Program-made: the position numbers and the translations under genes | The notes under the pieces: model-generated | Told to the model about the DNA's origin: nothing | Database searches by the model: none | Seen by the model: the letters and a program-made list of their open reading frames with translations, nothing else | From: Pseudomonas hefeiensis | GTDB taxonomy: Bacteria; Pseudomonadota; Gammaproteobacteria; Pseudomonadales; Pseudomonadaceae | NCBI RefSeq assembly: GCF_030687835.1 | Contig: NZ_CP117449.1 | Location: 3,348,001-3,412,000 of the forward strand | Direction of reading: 5' to 3' | DNA: 64,000 nucleotides | Shown here: one piece after another, positions 28,792 to 36,391 of the stretch | How positions within the stretch are numbered: position 1 is the first letter of the stretch | Layout of the letters: the number at the start of each line of letters is the position of its first letter

Positions 28792-28809
28792 CCGTCACCG
28801 CACTGTCAC
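28792..28809 (+). promoter_or_regulatory. PhoB box in front of the GGDEF-like gene
   Basis: Plus-strand bases read CCGTCAC-CGCA-CTGTCAC, again two 7-mers with 4-base spacing. It ends 51 bp before the ATG at 28861. Its 7-mers have the same two forms as in the minus-strand site. This makes the flanking divergent units a probable shared PhoB regulon. Confidence 0.7.
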
Positions 28810-28860
28810 ATCCATCTGCTGTGCTGAGCCGCATTCCGCTTCTGGCAAAGGATTCCGGCC

Positions 28861-29772
28861 ATGTTCTCCGTACTGCGCCCGCACCGCCTCAAACTCGCCC
28901 TGCTTGTGTTGGCGGCCAACCTCGGACTGATGCTGCACCTGGTCAGCGGTGAGCTCAAACCGCTGAGTGAGTGGGTCTGGCTGGACATTCTCGGCGAAGG
29001 CGGCTCGGCGTTGCTGGCGCTGGTCTGGCTCGGCCTGGTGCTCAAGAGTCGCCCGGCCGGTCGGGTAACCAACTATCTTGTACTGGGCCTTGGCTGCATC
29101 TTTTTTTCCTGGTGGATCGACAGTCTCGACGAGTTCATCCGCTTGCCCGACTCCATCACCTGGGACCACTGGCTGGAGTCCGGGCCGATGCCGGTGGGCA
29201 TGATTCTGCTGACCCTCGGCATCTATCACTGGCACCGAGAACAACTGGCGATCAACGGGCAAATGGAGAAACGCGAACGGTTGTTCCGCGAGCACCGCCT
29301 GTTCGACAAACTCACGCCGCTGGGAGGCGCGGACTTCTTCAAACATGAACTGGCGAGCAGCCTGGAAGACAGCCGGCACCGCCAGCAGCCCCTGTCATTA
29401 CTGGCCCTGGACCTGGACAACTTCACCGCCATCAACCAGCGCTTCGGTCATGGCGAGGGCGACGCGGTGCTGCAAGCCGTCAGTCAGTTGCTGGTGCTGA
29501 ACCTGCGCCGTCAGGACCTGCTTTGCCGCCTGGCCGGTGATCGCTTTGTGGTCCTGCTGCCCGACACTGGCGAGAGCCAGGCCCGGCATCTGGCCGCAGA
29601 GCTTGCCCAAGCGGTTTGCAGCCTGGCCCACAAGACCCGGCAACATGGCGAGCGTTTGCAACTGACCGCCAGCACCGCCGTGGTGATGGCATTTGACGAG
29701 TCGCCGGAGGTCTTGCTCAAACGGCTCAACCTGACGCTAGCCCGATCCCGTTCCACGTTGAAAAGCGCCTGA
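28861..29772 (+). CDS. membrane GGDEF-domain protein with degenerate active site
   Basis: 303 residues. Several membrane helices in the first 125 residues (LALLVLAANLGLMLHLV, ALLALVWLGLVL, NYLVLGLGCIFFSWWI, PVGMILLTLGIYHW) lead through a coiled linker into a GGDEF domain (about 140-300). The metal/substrate segment LDLDNFTAINQRFGHGEGD is kept, but the signature loop reads RLAGDRFVVLLPDT, that is AGDRF instead of GGDEF, with the fourth-position Glu replaced by Arg. Cyclic-di-GMP synthesis is therefore doubtful; it may bind nucleotide or act as a regulator. Behind a Pho box, 9 bp before an AraC gene. Confidence 0.82.
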   Translation: MFSVLRPHRLKLALLVLAANLGLMLHLVSGELKPLSEWVWLDILGEGGSALLALVWLGLVLKSRPAGRVTNYLVLGLGCIFFSWWIDSLDEFIRLPDSITWDHWLESGPMPVGMILLTLGIYHWHREQLAINGQMEKRERLFREHRLFDKLTPLGGADFFKHELASSLEDSRHRQQPLSLLALDLDNFTAINQRFGHGEGDAVLQAVSQLLVLNLRRQDLLCRLAGDRFVVLLPDTGESQARHLAAELAQAVCSLAHKTRQHGERLQLTASTAVVMAFDESPEVLLKRLNLTLARSRSTLKSA

Positions 29773-29781
29773 GGCCGGCCC

Positions 29782-30819
29782 ATGACCCTCAAGACCTGCT
29801 GGTATGAAACCGACAGCCGCTTCATTCCGGGGCACTATCAACCTGCCGCGCTGATTGATCTGGCGCTGTCGCGTGACATCGACAGCCATCGCCTGTTGCG
29901 TGGCACCGGGCTGTTCCATGACGATATCCTCGCCGGCCAGAGCCGTATCAGCCCGCAACAGTTTCTTGGCCTGATGGACAACAGCCGACGCCTGCTCGAT
30001 GCCAGTGACAGCAGTTTCCTGTTCGGCCAGCGGCTGCTGCCGGGGCATTACGGACCGGCCAGTCATGCCTTGCGCCACGCTCAGAATCTGCATCAGGCCC
30101 TGGAAACCCTGATCGACCAACAAGCCCTGCTCAGCCCCCTGGCCGCGCCGCGCCTGTTATTGGACGAGCACTACGCCTACGTCCATTGGTTGGACAGTTG
30201 CGGTGCCGATCAACAATGGCGCTTCGTACTGGAAGCAAGCATGACTTCAATGGTTGCCATGAGTGCATGGCTGAGCGGCGAACGCCTGCCCTGGCAATGC
30301 AGCTTTCGCCATGAGGAACCGCGTTACGTCGAGCAGTACTGGGTGCATTTGGGTGAGCAGACGCAATTCAATCGGCCGCTGGACCTGATGCGCCTGCCTC
30401 GCCACTGTCTGGCTCAACCCTGGCCCAACGTTTCGGCCACCGCCGGCCAGGTGGCGCGGGTCCAAGCCCGGGAACAGCTTGAGCAACTGGGTTTCGCGGC
30501 AAGCTTTCTGGACTGCGTCTACGACTACCTGCACACCCATGTGCAGCAGACGCCCAGTCTGGAACAGACCGCCCAGGCTTTCGCCATGAGCCCGGCGACC
30601 CTCAAGCGCAAATTGCACAAGCACCACACCGGGTTCCAGCAACAGGTGGACCGGGTGCACACCCATGTGGCGTTGTACTTGTATCAGGTCAAGGGGTTCA
30701 GCAACGAGGAAGTCGCGCAGTACCTGAACTTCAACGACACGGCGAATTTCCGCCGCTCGTTCAAACGCTGGACCGGCAGTACGCCGAATCTGATCCGGCA
30801 GTTGCTGATGTTGGGGTGA
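29782..30819 (+). CDS. AraC-family transcriptional regulator
   Basis: 345 residues: N-terminal Arabinose_bd-type sensing region (about 20-200, including LLRGTGLFHDDILAGQSRISPQQFLGLMDNSRRLL) and C-terminal AraC helix-turn-helix (about 245-340: SLEQTAQAFAMSPATLKRKLHKHHTGFQQQVDR, then FSNEEVAQYLNFNDTANFRRSFKRWTGSTPN). Follows the GGDEF-like gene by 9 bp in the same direction, so the two share the Pho-box promoter. Targets unknown; candidates are the neighbouring phytase operon or phosphate-related lifestyle genes. Confidence 0.9.
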   Translation: MTLKTCWYETDSRFIPGHYQPAALIDLALSRDIDSHRLLRGTGLFHDDILAGQSRISPQQFLGLMDNSRRLLDASDSSFLFGQRLLPGHYGPASHALRHAQNLHQALETLIDQQALLSPLAAPRLLLDEHYAYVHWLDSCGADQQWRFVLEASMTSMVAMSAWLSGERLPWQCSFRHEEPRYVEQYWVHLGEQTQFNRPLDLMRLPRHCLAQPWPNVSATAGQVARVQAREQLEQLGFAASFLDCVYDYLHTHVQQTPSLEQTAQAFAMSPATLKRKLHKHHTGFQQQVDRVHTHVALYLYQVKGFSNEEVAQYLNFNDTANFRRSFKRWTGSTPNLIRQLLMLG

Positions 30820-30825
30820 GCACCA

Positions 30826-30912
30826 CTGTGGGAGCAAGGCTTGCCCGCGATGCAGACGACGGTCCTTGGTGAACCTAGGCGCCTGCATCGCGGGCAAGCC
30901 TTGCTCCCACAG
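30826..30912. repeat. REP inverted pair (30-bp perfect arms)
   Basis: Arms 30826-30855 and 30883-30912 are perfect reverse complements around a 27-base loop. It sits between the convergent AraC and CBS-protein genes and can act as a bidirectional transcription barrier. Confidence 0.92.
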
Positions 30913-30936
30913 ATAACAGATGAATTTCCTGTGGGT

Positions 30937-31377
30937 TCAGTGCCCGCGAATGTAATGCTCCAGCTGCCGGATCAAATCCGCCTGCTCGACGATCGCTTCT
31001 TTCACCAGATCGCCAATGGACAACAGTCCCATCAACTGGCCGTTATCCAGCACCGGCAAATGCCGCAGGTGGCTGTCGGTCATGACTTCCATGCAGCGGT
31101 CGATGCTCTGCTGGCTATCGGCGGTGACCACCGGGGCGCTCATGACGGTGCGTACCGAAGTGCCCACCGAGGAGCGTCCCTGCAACACCATCTTGCGCGC
31201 GTAGTCGCGCTCGCTGAACACGCCGACCACCTGACCGGCTTCGATCACCGGCAACGCGCCGACGTTTTTCTCGGCCATGATCTGCAACGCTTCGAGCACG
31301 GTCTGCTCCGGCGCGATGCTGTGAACCTGCTGGTTCTGCACACTCTTGAGCCTTACCAGTTGAGCGGCTGTTTTCAT
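30937..31377 (-). CDS. CBS-pair domain protein
   Basis: 146 residues consisting of a single Bateman module: CBS1 about 12-68 (VHSIAPEQTVLEALQIMAEKNVGALPVIEAGQVVGVFSERDYARKMVL) and CBS2 about 75-132 (VMSAPVVTADSQQSIDRCMEVMTDSHLRHLPVLDNGQLMGLLSIGDLVKEAI). Such stand-alone pairs bind adenine nucleotides and act as energy or redox sensors. No partner domain and no operon neighbour. Confidence 0.9.
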   Translation of the reverse strand: MKTAAQLVRLKSVQNQQVHSIAPEQTVLEALQIMAEKNVGALPVIEAGQVVGVFSERDYARKMVLQGRSSVGTSVRTVMSAPVVTADSQQSIDRCMEVMTDSHLRHLPVLDNGQLMGLLSIGDLVKEAIVEQADLIRQLEHYIRGH

Positions 31378-31435
31378 TGTTGATTCCCAACTTCAGTTAA
31401 TGGCAAGCCAATGCACTTAAAATCGCTTGATTCAT

Positions 31436-31528
31436 TGTGGCGAGGGGATTTATCCCCGCTGGGCTGCGCAGCGGCCCTAAGATTGAGGGCTGCTGCGCAG
31501 CCCAGCGGGGATAAATCCCCTCGCCACA
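31436..31528. repeat. long inverted repeat, second palindrome family
   Basis: Arms 31436-31471 and 31493-31528 are perfect 36-bp complements starting tgtggcgaggggatttatcc, with an inner ccct/aggg stem. Differs from the 'gtgggagc' REP family; a short relative occurs at 38810-38839. Located between the CBS gene and nirD on the minus strand, it likely forms the nirBD 3' end. Confidence 0.92.
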
Positions 31529-31576
31529 GGAACTGGATCACTGCACAACAGCGGTGTCACCGCGCTCAGGTGCGGC

Positions 31577-31963
31577 TCAGTCTTCGCCAATCTCCACCAC
31601 ATCGCCATTCAAGCGCACCGGCCACACCCGCAGACGCTGCTCCGGGTATTCCAGGCAATGGCCGTCTTCCAGGCGGAAATGCTGCTTGTACATCGGCGAG
31701 GCAATCACCAGGTCACCCTTGATACTGCCCAGCAGGCCACGACCGATCACATTCGCGCCGGACTTGGGGTCGCGGTTGTCGATGGCGTACAGCGGCTTGT
31801 CCTGCTGTTCGGGCAGGTACAACAGCGCCACCTGGCTGCCGTCGTGCCAGGCAACGACGCCGGAGTTGGGCACCAAATCCTCGCGGCTGCACAGGGCACG
31901 CCATTGCACAGGACTTTGGGCCGCGTCGCGGGTGGGGATACGAACGACGTTTGACTGGCTCAT
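31577..31963 (-). CDS. nirD: nitrite reductase [NAD(P)H] small subunit
   Basis: 128-residue Rieske-like partner of NirB in assimilatory nitrite reduction to ammonium. Recognisable by WRALCSREDLVPNSGVVAWHDGSQVALLYL, YAIDNRDPKSGANVIGRGLLGSIKGDLVIASPMYKQHFRLEDGHCLEYP; like other NirD proteins it lacks the Rieske Cys/His ligands. ATG overlaps the nirB stop by one base, so the pair is translationally coupled. Confidence 0.95.
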   Translation of the reverse strand: MSQSNVVRIPTRDAAQSPVQWRALCSREDLVPNSGVVAWHDGSQVALLYLPEQQDKPLYAIDNRDPKSGANVIGRGLLGSIKGDLVIASPMYKQHFRLEDGHCLEYPEQRLRVWPVRLNGDVVEIGED

Positions 31964-34524
31964 CAGAGCACCTCCTCGGTGACGGGAATCAGGTGAAGCT
32001 CGTGGGCGTGAACCGGCCGGCGCTGGCCGCGCTCTCTGACAAAATGGACATCCGGATCGCCGCGACCGTCATTGACGAAGGTGCGGAAGCGCTTAAGCTT
32101 GTCCGGGTCCTTAAGAGCGTTGGCCCATTCGCATTCATATCGGTCGACCACCAGTTGCATCTGGGCTTCGAGTTCGGCCCCCAGGCCCAGGCTGTCGTCG
32201 ATGATCACGTCCTTGAGGTAGTCCAGGCCGCCCTCCAGGCTTTCGCGCCAGACCGACGTGCGCTGCAATTTGTCGGCGGTGCGGATGTAGAACATCAGGA
32301 AGCGGTCGATGTAGCGAATCAGGGTCGCGTCATCCAGGTCAGTGGCGAACAGCTCGGCGTGACGTGGGCGCATGCCGCCGTTACCGGCCACGTAGAGGTT
32401 CCAGCCCTTCTCGGTGGCGATCACGCCGACGTCCTTGCTCTGGGCCTCGGCGCACTCACGGGTGCAACCGGACACCGCAAACTTGAGCTTGTGGGGCGAG
32501 CGCAAACCCTTGTAGCGATCCTCGAGGGTCAGGGCCATTTGCACGCTGTCCTGCACGCCGTAACGGCACCAGGTGCTGCCCACGCAGGACTTCACCGTGC
32601 GGGTCGACTTGCCGTAGGCGTGACCGGTTTCGAAACCCGCTTCGATCAGTTCGGCCCAGATATCCGGCAACTGGTGCAACTGGGCACCGAACAGGTCGAT
32701 GCGCTGGCCGCCGGTGATCTTGGTGTAGAGGTCGTATTTCTTGGCGACCACGCCAATGGCGATCAGTTTGTCGGCAGTGATTTCCCCGCCAGCGATGCGC
32801 GGCACCACCGAATAGGTGCCGTTTTTCTGCATGTTGGCCATGAAGGTGTCATTGGTGTCCTGCAAGGAAACCAGGGACAGGTCCATGATCGGCTGGTTCC
32901 AGCACGACGCCAGGATCGAGCCCACCGCTGGCTTACACAAGTCGCAACCGGTGTGCCCGCGACCGTGCTTGGCCAGTAGCTCCGCAAAGCTGATGATGCC
33001 TTCAACCCGCACCAGGGCATAAAGCTCCTGGCGGGTATAGGCGAAGTGTTCGCACAGGCTCTTGTCGACGCTGACGCCACGAGCAATCAATTCGTGCTCG
33101 AATACTTGCTTGACCAGGGCGGCGCAACCACCGCAACCGGTGCCGGCCTTGGTATCGCATTTCAGTTGCCCGAGGTCGGTACAGCCGCTGTCGATGGCCG
33201 AACAGATCGAGCCTTTGGTGACGTTGTGGCACGAGCAGATGGTCGCCGCCGCGGGCAGCGCTGCCGGGCCCAACGTGGGTGCGCCTTCGGAGGTCGGCAG
33301 GATCAGGCTGGCAGCGTCCTTGGGCAACGCGATGCCGTTCTGCATGTATTGCAACAGGGTGTCGTAGTAGCTGTTGTCGCCCACCAGGACCGCGCCGATC
33401 ACCCGTTTGCCGTCGGCGTCCACCACCAGTCGCCGGTAGCTGGCGCTGGTTTGATCGATGAACTGGAAGCTGCGCGAACCTGGTGTATTGCCGTGGGCGT
33501 CGCCGATGGAACCCACGTCCACGCCCAGCAACTTGAGTTTGGTGGACATGTCCGCGCCAGTGAACGGCTCGGTGTTTTCACCGCACAGGCGAACCGCGAC
33601 GTTGCGGGCCATCTGGTAACCCGGAGCGACCAGGCCGAAGATGCTGCCGTTCCAGGCTGCGCATTCGCCGATGGCGTAGATGTCCGGGTCGCTGCTCAGG
33701 CAATGGTCATCGATCACCACGCCACCGCGCGGGCCGATCTGCAGATCGCACTGGCGAGCGAGGGCATCCTGGGCGCGGATGCCGGCGGAAAACACGATCA
33801 GGTCGGTTTCCAGGAAATCGTCATCGCCGAAGTTCATCCGATACCGGTACTGCTCACCGGCGCTGATGGACTGGGTGCCCTTGGACAGGTGCACGCCGAC
33901 GCCCAGCTTCTCGATGCGCGCCTTGAGGGCCAAACCGCCCTGCTCGTCCAGTTGCACCGGCATCAATCGCGGCGCGAATTCCACCACATGGGCTTCCAGG
34001 CCGAGGGTCTTGAGGGCATTGGCCGCCTCCAGGCCCAGCAGGCCACCGCCGACCACCACACCACGACGGGCGTTGCTGGCGGCGGCACGAATGGCGTCCA
34101 GGTCTTCGAGGGTGCGATAGACCAGGCAGGAATCGCCTTCGGCGCCCTGGATCGGTGGCACGAACGGGTAGGAGCCGGTAGCGAGCACCAGTTTGTCGTA
34201 ACTGATGCGAGCCTGGGCGGTGACCACCTGGCGCGTTTCACGATCAATTTCCAGCACCGGCACGCCCAGGTGCAGCGTGACGCCGGGGGTCTGGTACAAC
34301 GAAGCTTCGCCAAGCGCCAGGGACTCGGCGTCACGGCCTGAGAAATACTCCGACAGATGCACGCGATCATAGGCGCGCATCGGCTCTTCACTGAACACAT
34401 GCAGGTGGTAATGATTGAGGGCACCGCGCTCGATCAGTTGCTCGACGCAGTGATGGCCGACCATGCCATTGCCGATCACGATCAGCGTTTGCAGCTTGTT
34501 CAGGGAAGCAACGTTGGAATTCAT
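31963..34524 (-). CDS. nirB: nitrite reductase [NAD(P)H] large subunit
   Basis: 853-residue siroheme/Fe-S/FAD enzyme reducing nitrite to ammonium. N-terminal FAD/NAD reductase module about 1-400 (LIVIGNGMVGHHCVEQL; GVVVGGGLLGLEAANALKTLG), a BFD-type [2Fe-2S] region about 420-530 (CSCHNVTKGSIC, GTGCGGCAALV), and a sulfite/nitrite reductase C-terminal half with cluster/siroheme cysteines in KSCVGSTWCRYG and CTRECAEAQSKDVGVIATEKGWN. Start MNSNVASLNKLQ at 34524 follows a regulated leader; the longer frame would run through the attenuator hairpin and is rejected. nirD follows directly; no cobA/nasA adjoins. Confidence 0.95.
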   Translation of the reverse strand: MNSNVASLNKLQTLIVIGNGMVGHHCVEQLIERGALNHYHLHVFSEEPMRAYDRVHLSEYFSGRDAESLALGEASLYQTPGVTLHLGVPVLEIDRETRQVVTAQARISYDKLVLATGSYPFVPPIQGAEGDSCLVYRTLEDLDAIRAAASNARRGVVVGGGLLGLEAANALKTLGLEAHVVEFAPRLMPVQLDEQGGLALKARIEKLGVGVHLSKGTQSISAGEQYRYRMNFGDDDFLETDLIVFSAGIRAQDALARQCDLQIGPRGGVVIDDHCLSSDPDIYAIGECAAWNGSIFGLVAPGYQMARNVAVRLCGENTEPFTGADMSTKLKLLGVDVGSIGDAHGNTPGSRSFQFIDQTSASYRRLVVDADGKRVIGAVLVGDNSYYDTLLQYMQNGIALPKDAASLILPTSEGAPTLGPAALPAAATICSCHNVTKGSICSAIDSGCTDLGQLKCDTKAGTGCGGCAALVKQVFEHELIARGVSVDKSLCEHFAYTRQELYALVRVEGIISFAELLAKHGRGHTGCDLCKPAVGSILASCWNQPIMDLSLVSLQDTNDTFMANMQKNGTYSVVPRIAGGEITADKLIAIGVVAKKYDLYTKITGGQRIDLFGAQLHQLPDIWAELIEAGFETGHAYGKSTRTVKSCVGSTWCRYGVQDSVQMALTLEDRYKGLRSPHKLKFAVSGCTRECAEAQSKDVGVIATEKGWNLYVAGNGGMRPRHAELFATDLDDATLIRYIDRFLMFYIRTADKLQRTSVWRESLEGGLDYLKDVIIDDSLGLGAELEAQMQLVVDRYECEWANALKDPDKLKRFRTFVNDGRGDPDVHFVRERGQRRPVHAHELHLIPVTEEVL

Positions 34525-34561
34525 AAAAGCACCCGACAAAAGCCCATCACGGTTTTGAAAG

Positions 34562-34604
34562 CAAAAAAAAAGACGCCTGAAACCTTGCGGTTCCAGGCGT
34601 CTTT
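34562..34604 (-). terminator. attenuator hairpin in the nirB leader
   Basis: On the minus strand a 10-bp stem (34594-34603 with 34570-34579, aagacgcctg type) is followed by nine T residues, a textbook intrinsic terminator placed 38 bp before the nirB start codon rather than after a gene. A second stem-loop (gatccggcgactgcgccccgatc-like, about 34624-34647) precedes it. This layout matches NasT/NasR-type antitermination leaders of nitrate/nitrite assimilation operons. Confidence 0.75.
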
Positions 34605-34736
34605 GCCTGTTCTGTGCGGTATCGATCCGGCGACTGCGCCCCGATCTACCGTTATCCCCGGCCTGCTGGCTCTCGATCTTCGTTGACCGACGGGGTTGCC
34701 CACTCAAGTATTTACGGTGGGCCTGAACAGCCTCTT

Positions 34737-34751
34737 GCAGCGAGCGTGCCA
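34737..34751 (-). promoter_or_regulatory. sigma-54 -24/-12 promoter for nirBD
   Basis: The minus strand reads TGGCACGCTCGCTGC, agreeing with TGGCAC-N5-TTGC at all positions but one (C for T at -14). Transcription would start near 34725, giving a leader of about 200 nt that contains the attenuator. Sigma-54/NtrC control is expected for nitrite assimilation. The rest of the 512-bp gap 34525-35036 holds one lone REP-like arm near 34810-34840 and the paired REP below. Confidence 0.72.
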
Positions 34752-34962
34752 AGCTTTTGTCTGGCACCCTGGATTCATAGACCCAAAGCCGCTTCCAATC
34801 ACCTCAAATCCCTGTGGGTGCGGGCTTGCCCGCGAAAGAGCCCGACCAGCCACCTCATGCAGACAGGCCCCCCTCAGTAGCTTTCCATGCAAGGACGATT
34901 GCCTTGCCATGGTGCGATCAGCTACCTGCGGCTTCATAAAAGTGCAGTGACTGGGCTGACGC

Positions 34963-35028
34963 CATCGCGAGCAGGCTCGCTCCCACAATGGCCCTGCCCC
35001 GCCTGTGGGAGCGAGCCTGCTCGCGATG
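34963..35028. repeat. REP inverted pair (25-bp arms)
   Basis: Arms 34963-34987 and 35004-35028 are perfect reverse complements, REP family with the gcgagcaggctcgctcccaca variant. It ends 9 bp before the stop of the TetR gene at 35037. Confidence 0.9.
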
Positions 35029-35036
35029 AGTAACGT

Positions 35037-35666
35037 TCAGGTGGCGCAGATGCGGGCGGTTCTGTTCACCATCGAAACGATGGTCACAAACAGCTCTTGC
35101 TTGGCCTCGGCAGCGCTGACTTCCCCAGTGGCAGCGGCATTGGACAAGGCTTCCGCCGCGCCCAGCATCGCCCGCAGACTTGCTTGGGTGATGGCCCGTG
35201 GACCGGCGAACGGCTCCAACACCGCCCGGCATTTATCCAGAAAAATAGCCTCATATTCGCGCTTGATGCGCTCCAGTTCTGGCGAACTTGTCAGCGCCGC
35301 AATGACCCCCGGGATTTCCCGGCCTTGCAAAAGAACGCATTCGACAAACGAAGAAGCAATCACCTCGGCGCGGCTTTCCAGTGTCGGCTCACTCGCTTCC
35401 AGGGCCGCGTCCATCAGCGCCGTCTGACGGGCATCGAAATCCTGATAGAGCGCCGCCAGCAGCCCGGACCGAGTGGTGAAGTGGTCATACACGATGGGCT
35501 TGGTCACCCCCGCCTGTTCGGCGAGCCGGGCCAGGGTCAGCGCTTCGCTGCCCTCCTCCCGCACCAGCCGCCAGGCGACATCCAGCAGCTGCCGTTGCCG
35601 ATCCTCGCGGGACAAGCGTCGGCGGGGAGCAGCAGAGGATCGCGAATTTTCATCAAGGCTTGACAT
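35037..35666 (-). CDS. TetR-family transcriptional regulator
   Basis: 209 residues. Basic N-terminal tail, then helix-turn-helix about 20-68 (RQRQLLDVAWRLVREEGSEALTLARLAEQAGVTKPIVYDHFTTRSGLLAALYQDF) and a helical ligand domain. Divergent from the NAD(P)H quinone-reductase-like gene with only 86 bp between start codons, the common repressor/target arrangement. The shared gap contains repeated gtaactta motifs that may be its operator. Confidence 0.92.
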   Translation of the reverse strand: MSSLDENSRSSAAPRRRLSREDRQRQLLDVAWRLVREEGSEALTLARLAEQAGVTKPIVYDHFTTRSGLLAALYQDFDARQTALMDAALEASEPTLESRAEVIASSFVECVLLQGREIPGVIAALTSSPELERIKREYEAIFLDKCRAVLEPFAGPRAITQASLRAMLGAAEALSNAAATGEVSAAEAKQELFVTIVSMVNRTARICAT

Positions 35667-35682
35667 GCTAACTTTACCAACC

Positions 35683-35704
35683 GTAACTTACTAAAAGTAA
35701 CTTA
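35683..35704. promoter_or_regulatory. gtaactta repeat, candidate TetR operator
   Basis: Two copies of gtaactta (35683-35690 and 35697-35704) with an internal ttac-taaaa-gtaa inverted element lie in the 86-bp gap between divergent genes. Position and symmetry suggest the binding site of the adjacent TetR protein. Confidence 0.45.
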
Positions 35705-35752
35705 ACCAAGCATACCTGCTTGATGCCGCTCATTGCCATGAGGAGTTTTGCC

Positions 35753-36385
35753 ATGCACGCACTCATCGTTGTCGCTCATCACGATCCCCACTCCCTTACC
35801 CACGGCCTTGCCAAAAAAATCGCCCAAGGCCTGACCCAAGCCAATCGCTCCGCTACGTTTGAGATTGCCGACCTGGCTGCCGAAGGCTTCGATCCGCGGT
35901 TCAGTTTCGCCGACCATGCGGTACACCACCGCGAGGCTTCACCGCCCATGGACGTTTTGGCCGAACAAGCCAGAATCGACCGCGCAGATGCGCTGGTGCT
36001 GGTGTATCCCATCTACTGGTGGTCGATGCCAGCCTTGCTCAAGGGGTGGATCGACCGGGTGTTTTCCAACGGCTGGGCGTTCGATTTCAGCCTCGATAAA
36101 CCCTTTATCAAAAAATTGCAGCGTTTGCAGGTGCATCTGGTTGCCGTGGGCGGGGCTGATGATGATACGTTCCTGCGCCACGGTTATGGCCAGGCGATGA
36201 CCGCACAGATCGACCACGGCATCTTTGATTACTGCGGCGCCCGGGTGGTCAGTTCCCAACGTTTGCTCGAATCGGAAACCCTCGAACCGGCGCTTCACCT
36301 GGACAATGCCTATCTCATAGGCCAGCGGTTGTTCCCGCTGAGCGAGGAGACTGCACAGGTTCAAGCCCGCCCTGAGTGCGCCTGA
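35753..36385 (+). CDS. NAD(P)H:quinone oxidoreductase, flavodoxin-like fold (NQO1/MdaB family)
   Basis: 210 residues. The flavin-binding opening MHALIVVAHHDPHSLTHGLAKKI and the block ADALVLVYPIYWWSMPALLKGWIDRVFSNGWAFDF are diagnostic for the flavodoxin_2 family (NQO1, MdaB, KefF-like). Two-electron reduction of quinones or electrophiles is expected. Start ATG 35753 has gaggag 8 nt upstream. Under likely control of the divergent TetR repressor, which would respond to the quinone or electrophile substrate (inference). Confidence 0.9.
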   Translation: MHALIVVAHHDPHSLTHGLAKKIAQGLTQANRSATFEIADLAAEGFDPRFSFADHAVHHREASPPMDVLAEQARIDRADALVLVYPIYWWSMPALLKGWIDRVFSNGWAFDFSLDKPFIKKLQRLQVHLVAVGGADDDTFLRHGYGQAMTAQIDHGIFDYCGARVVSSQRLLESETLEPALHLDNAYLIGQRLFPLSEETAQVQARPECA

Positions 36386-36391
36386 CCGCCA

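Noticed and set aside
33046..34341. 431-codon open frame on the plus strand
   Set aside because: Antisense to nirB; shadow frame.
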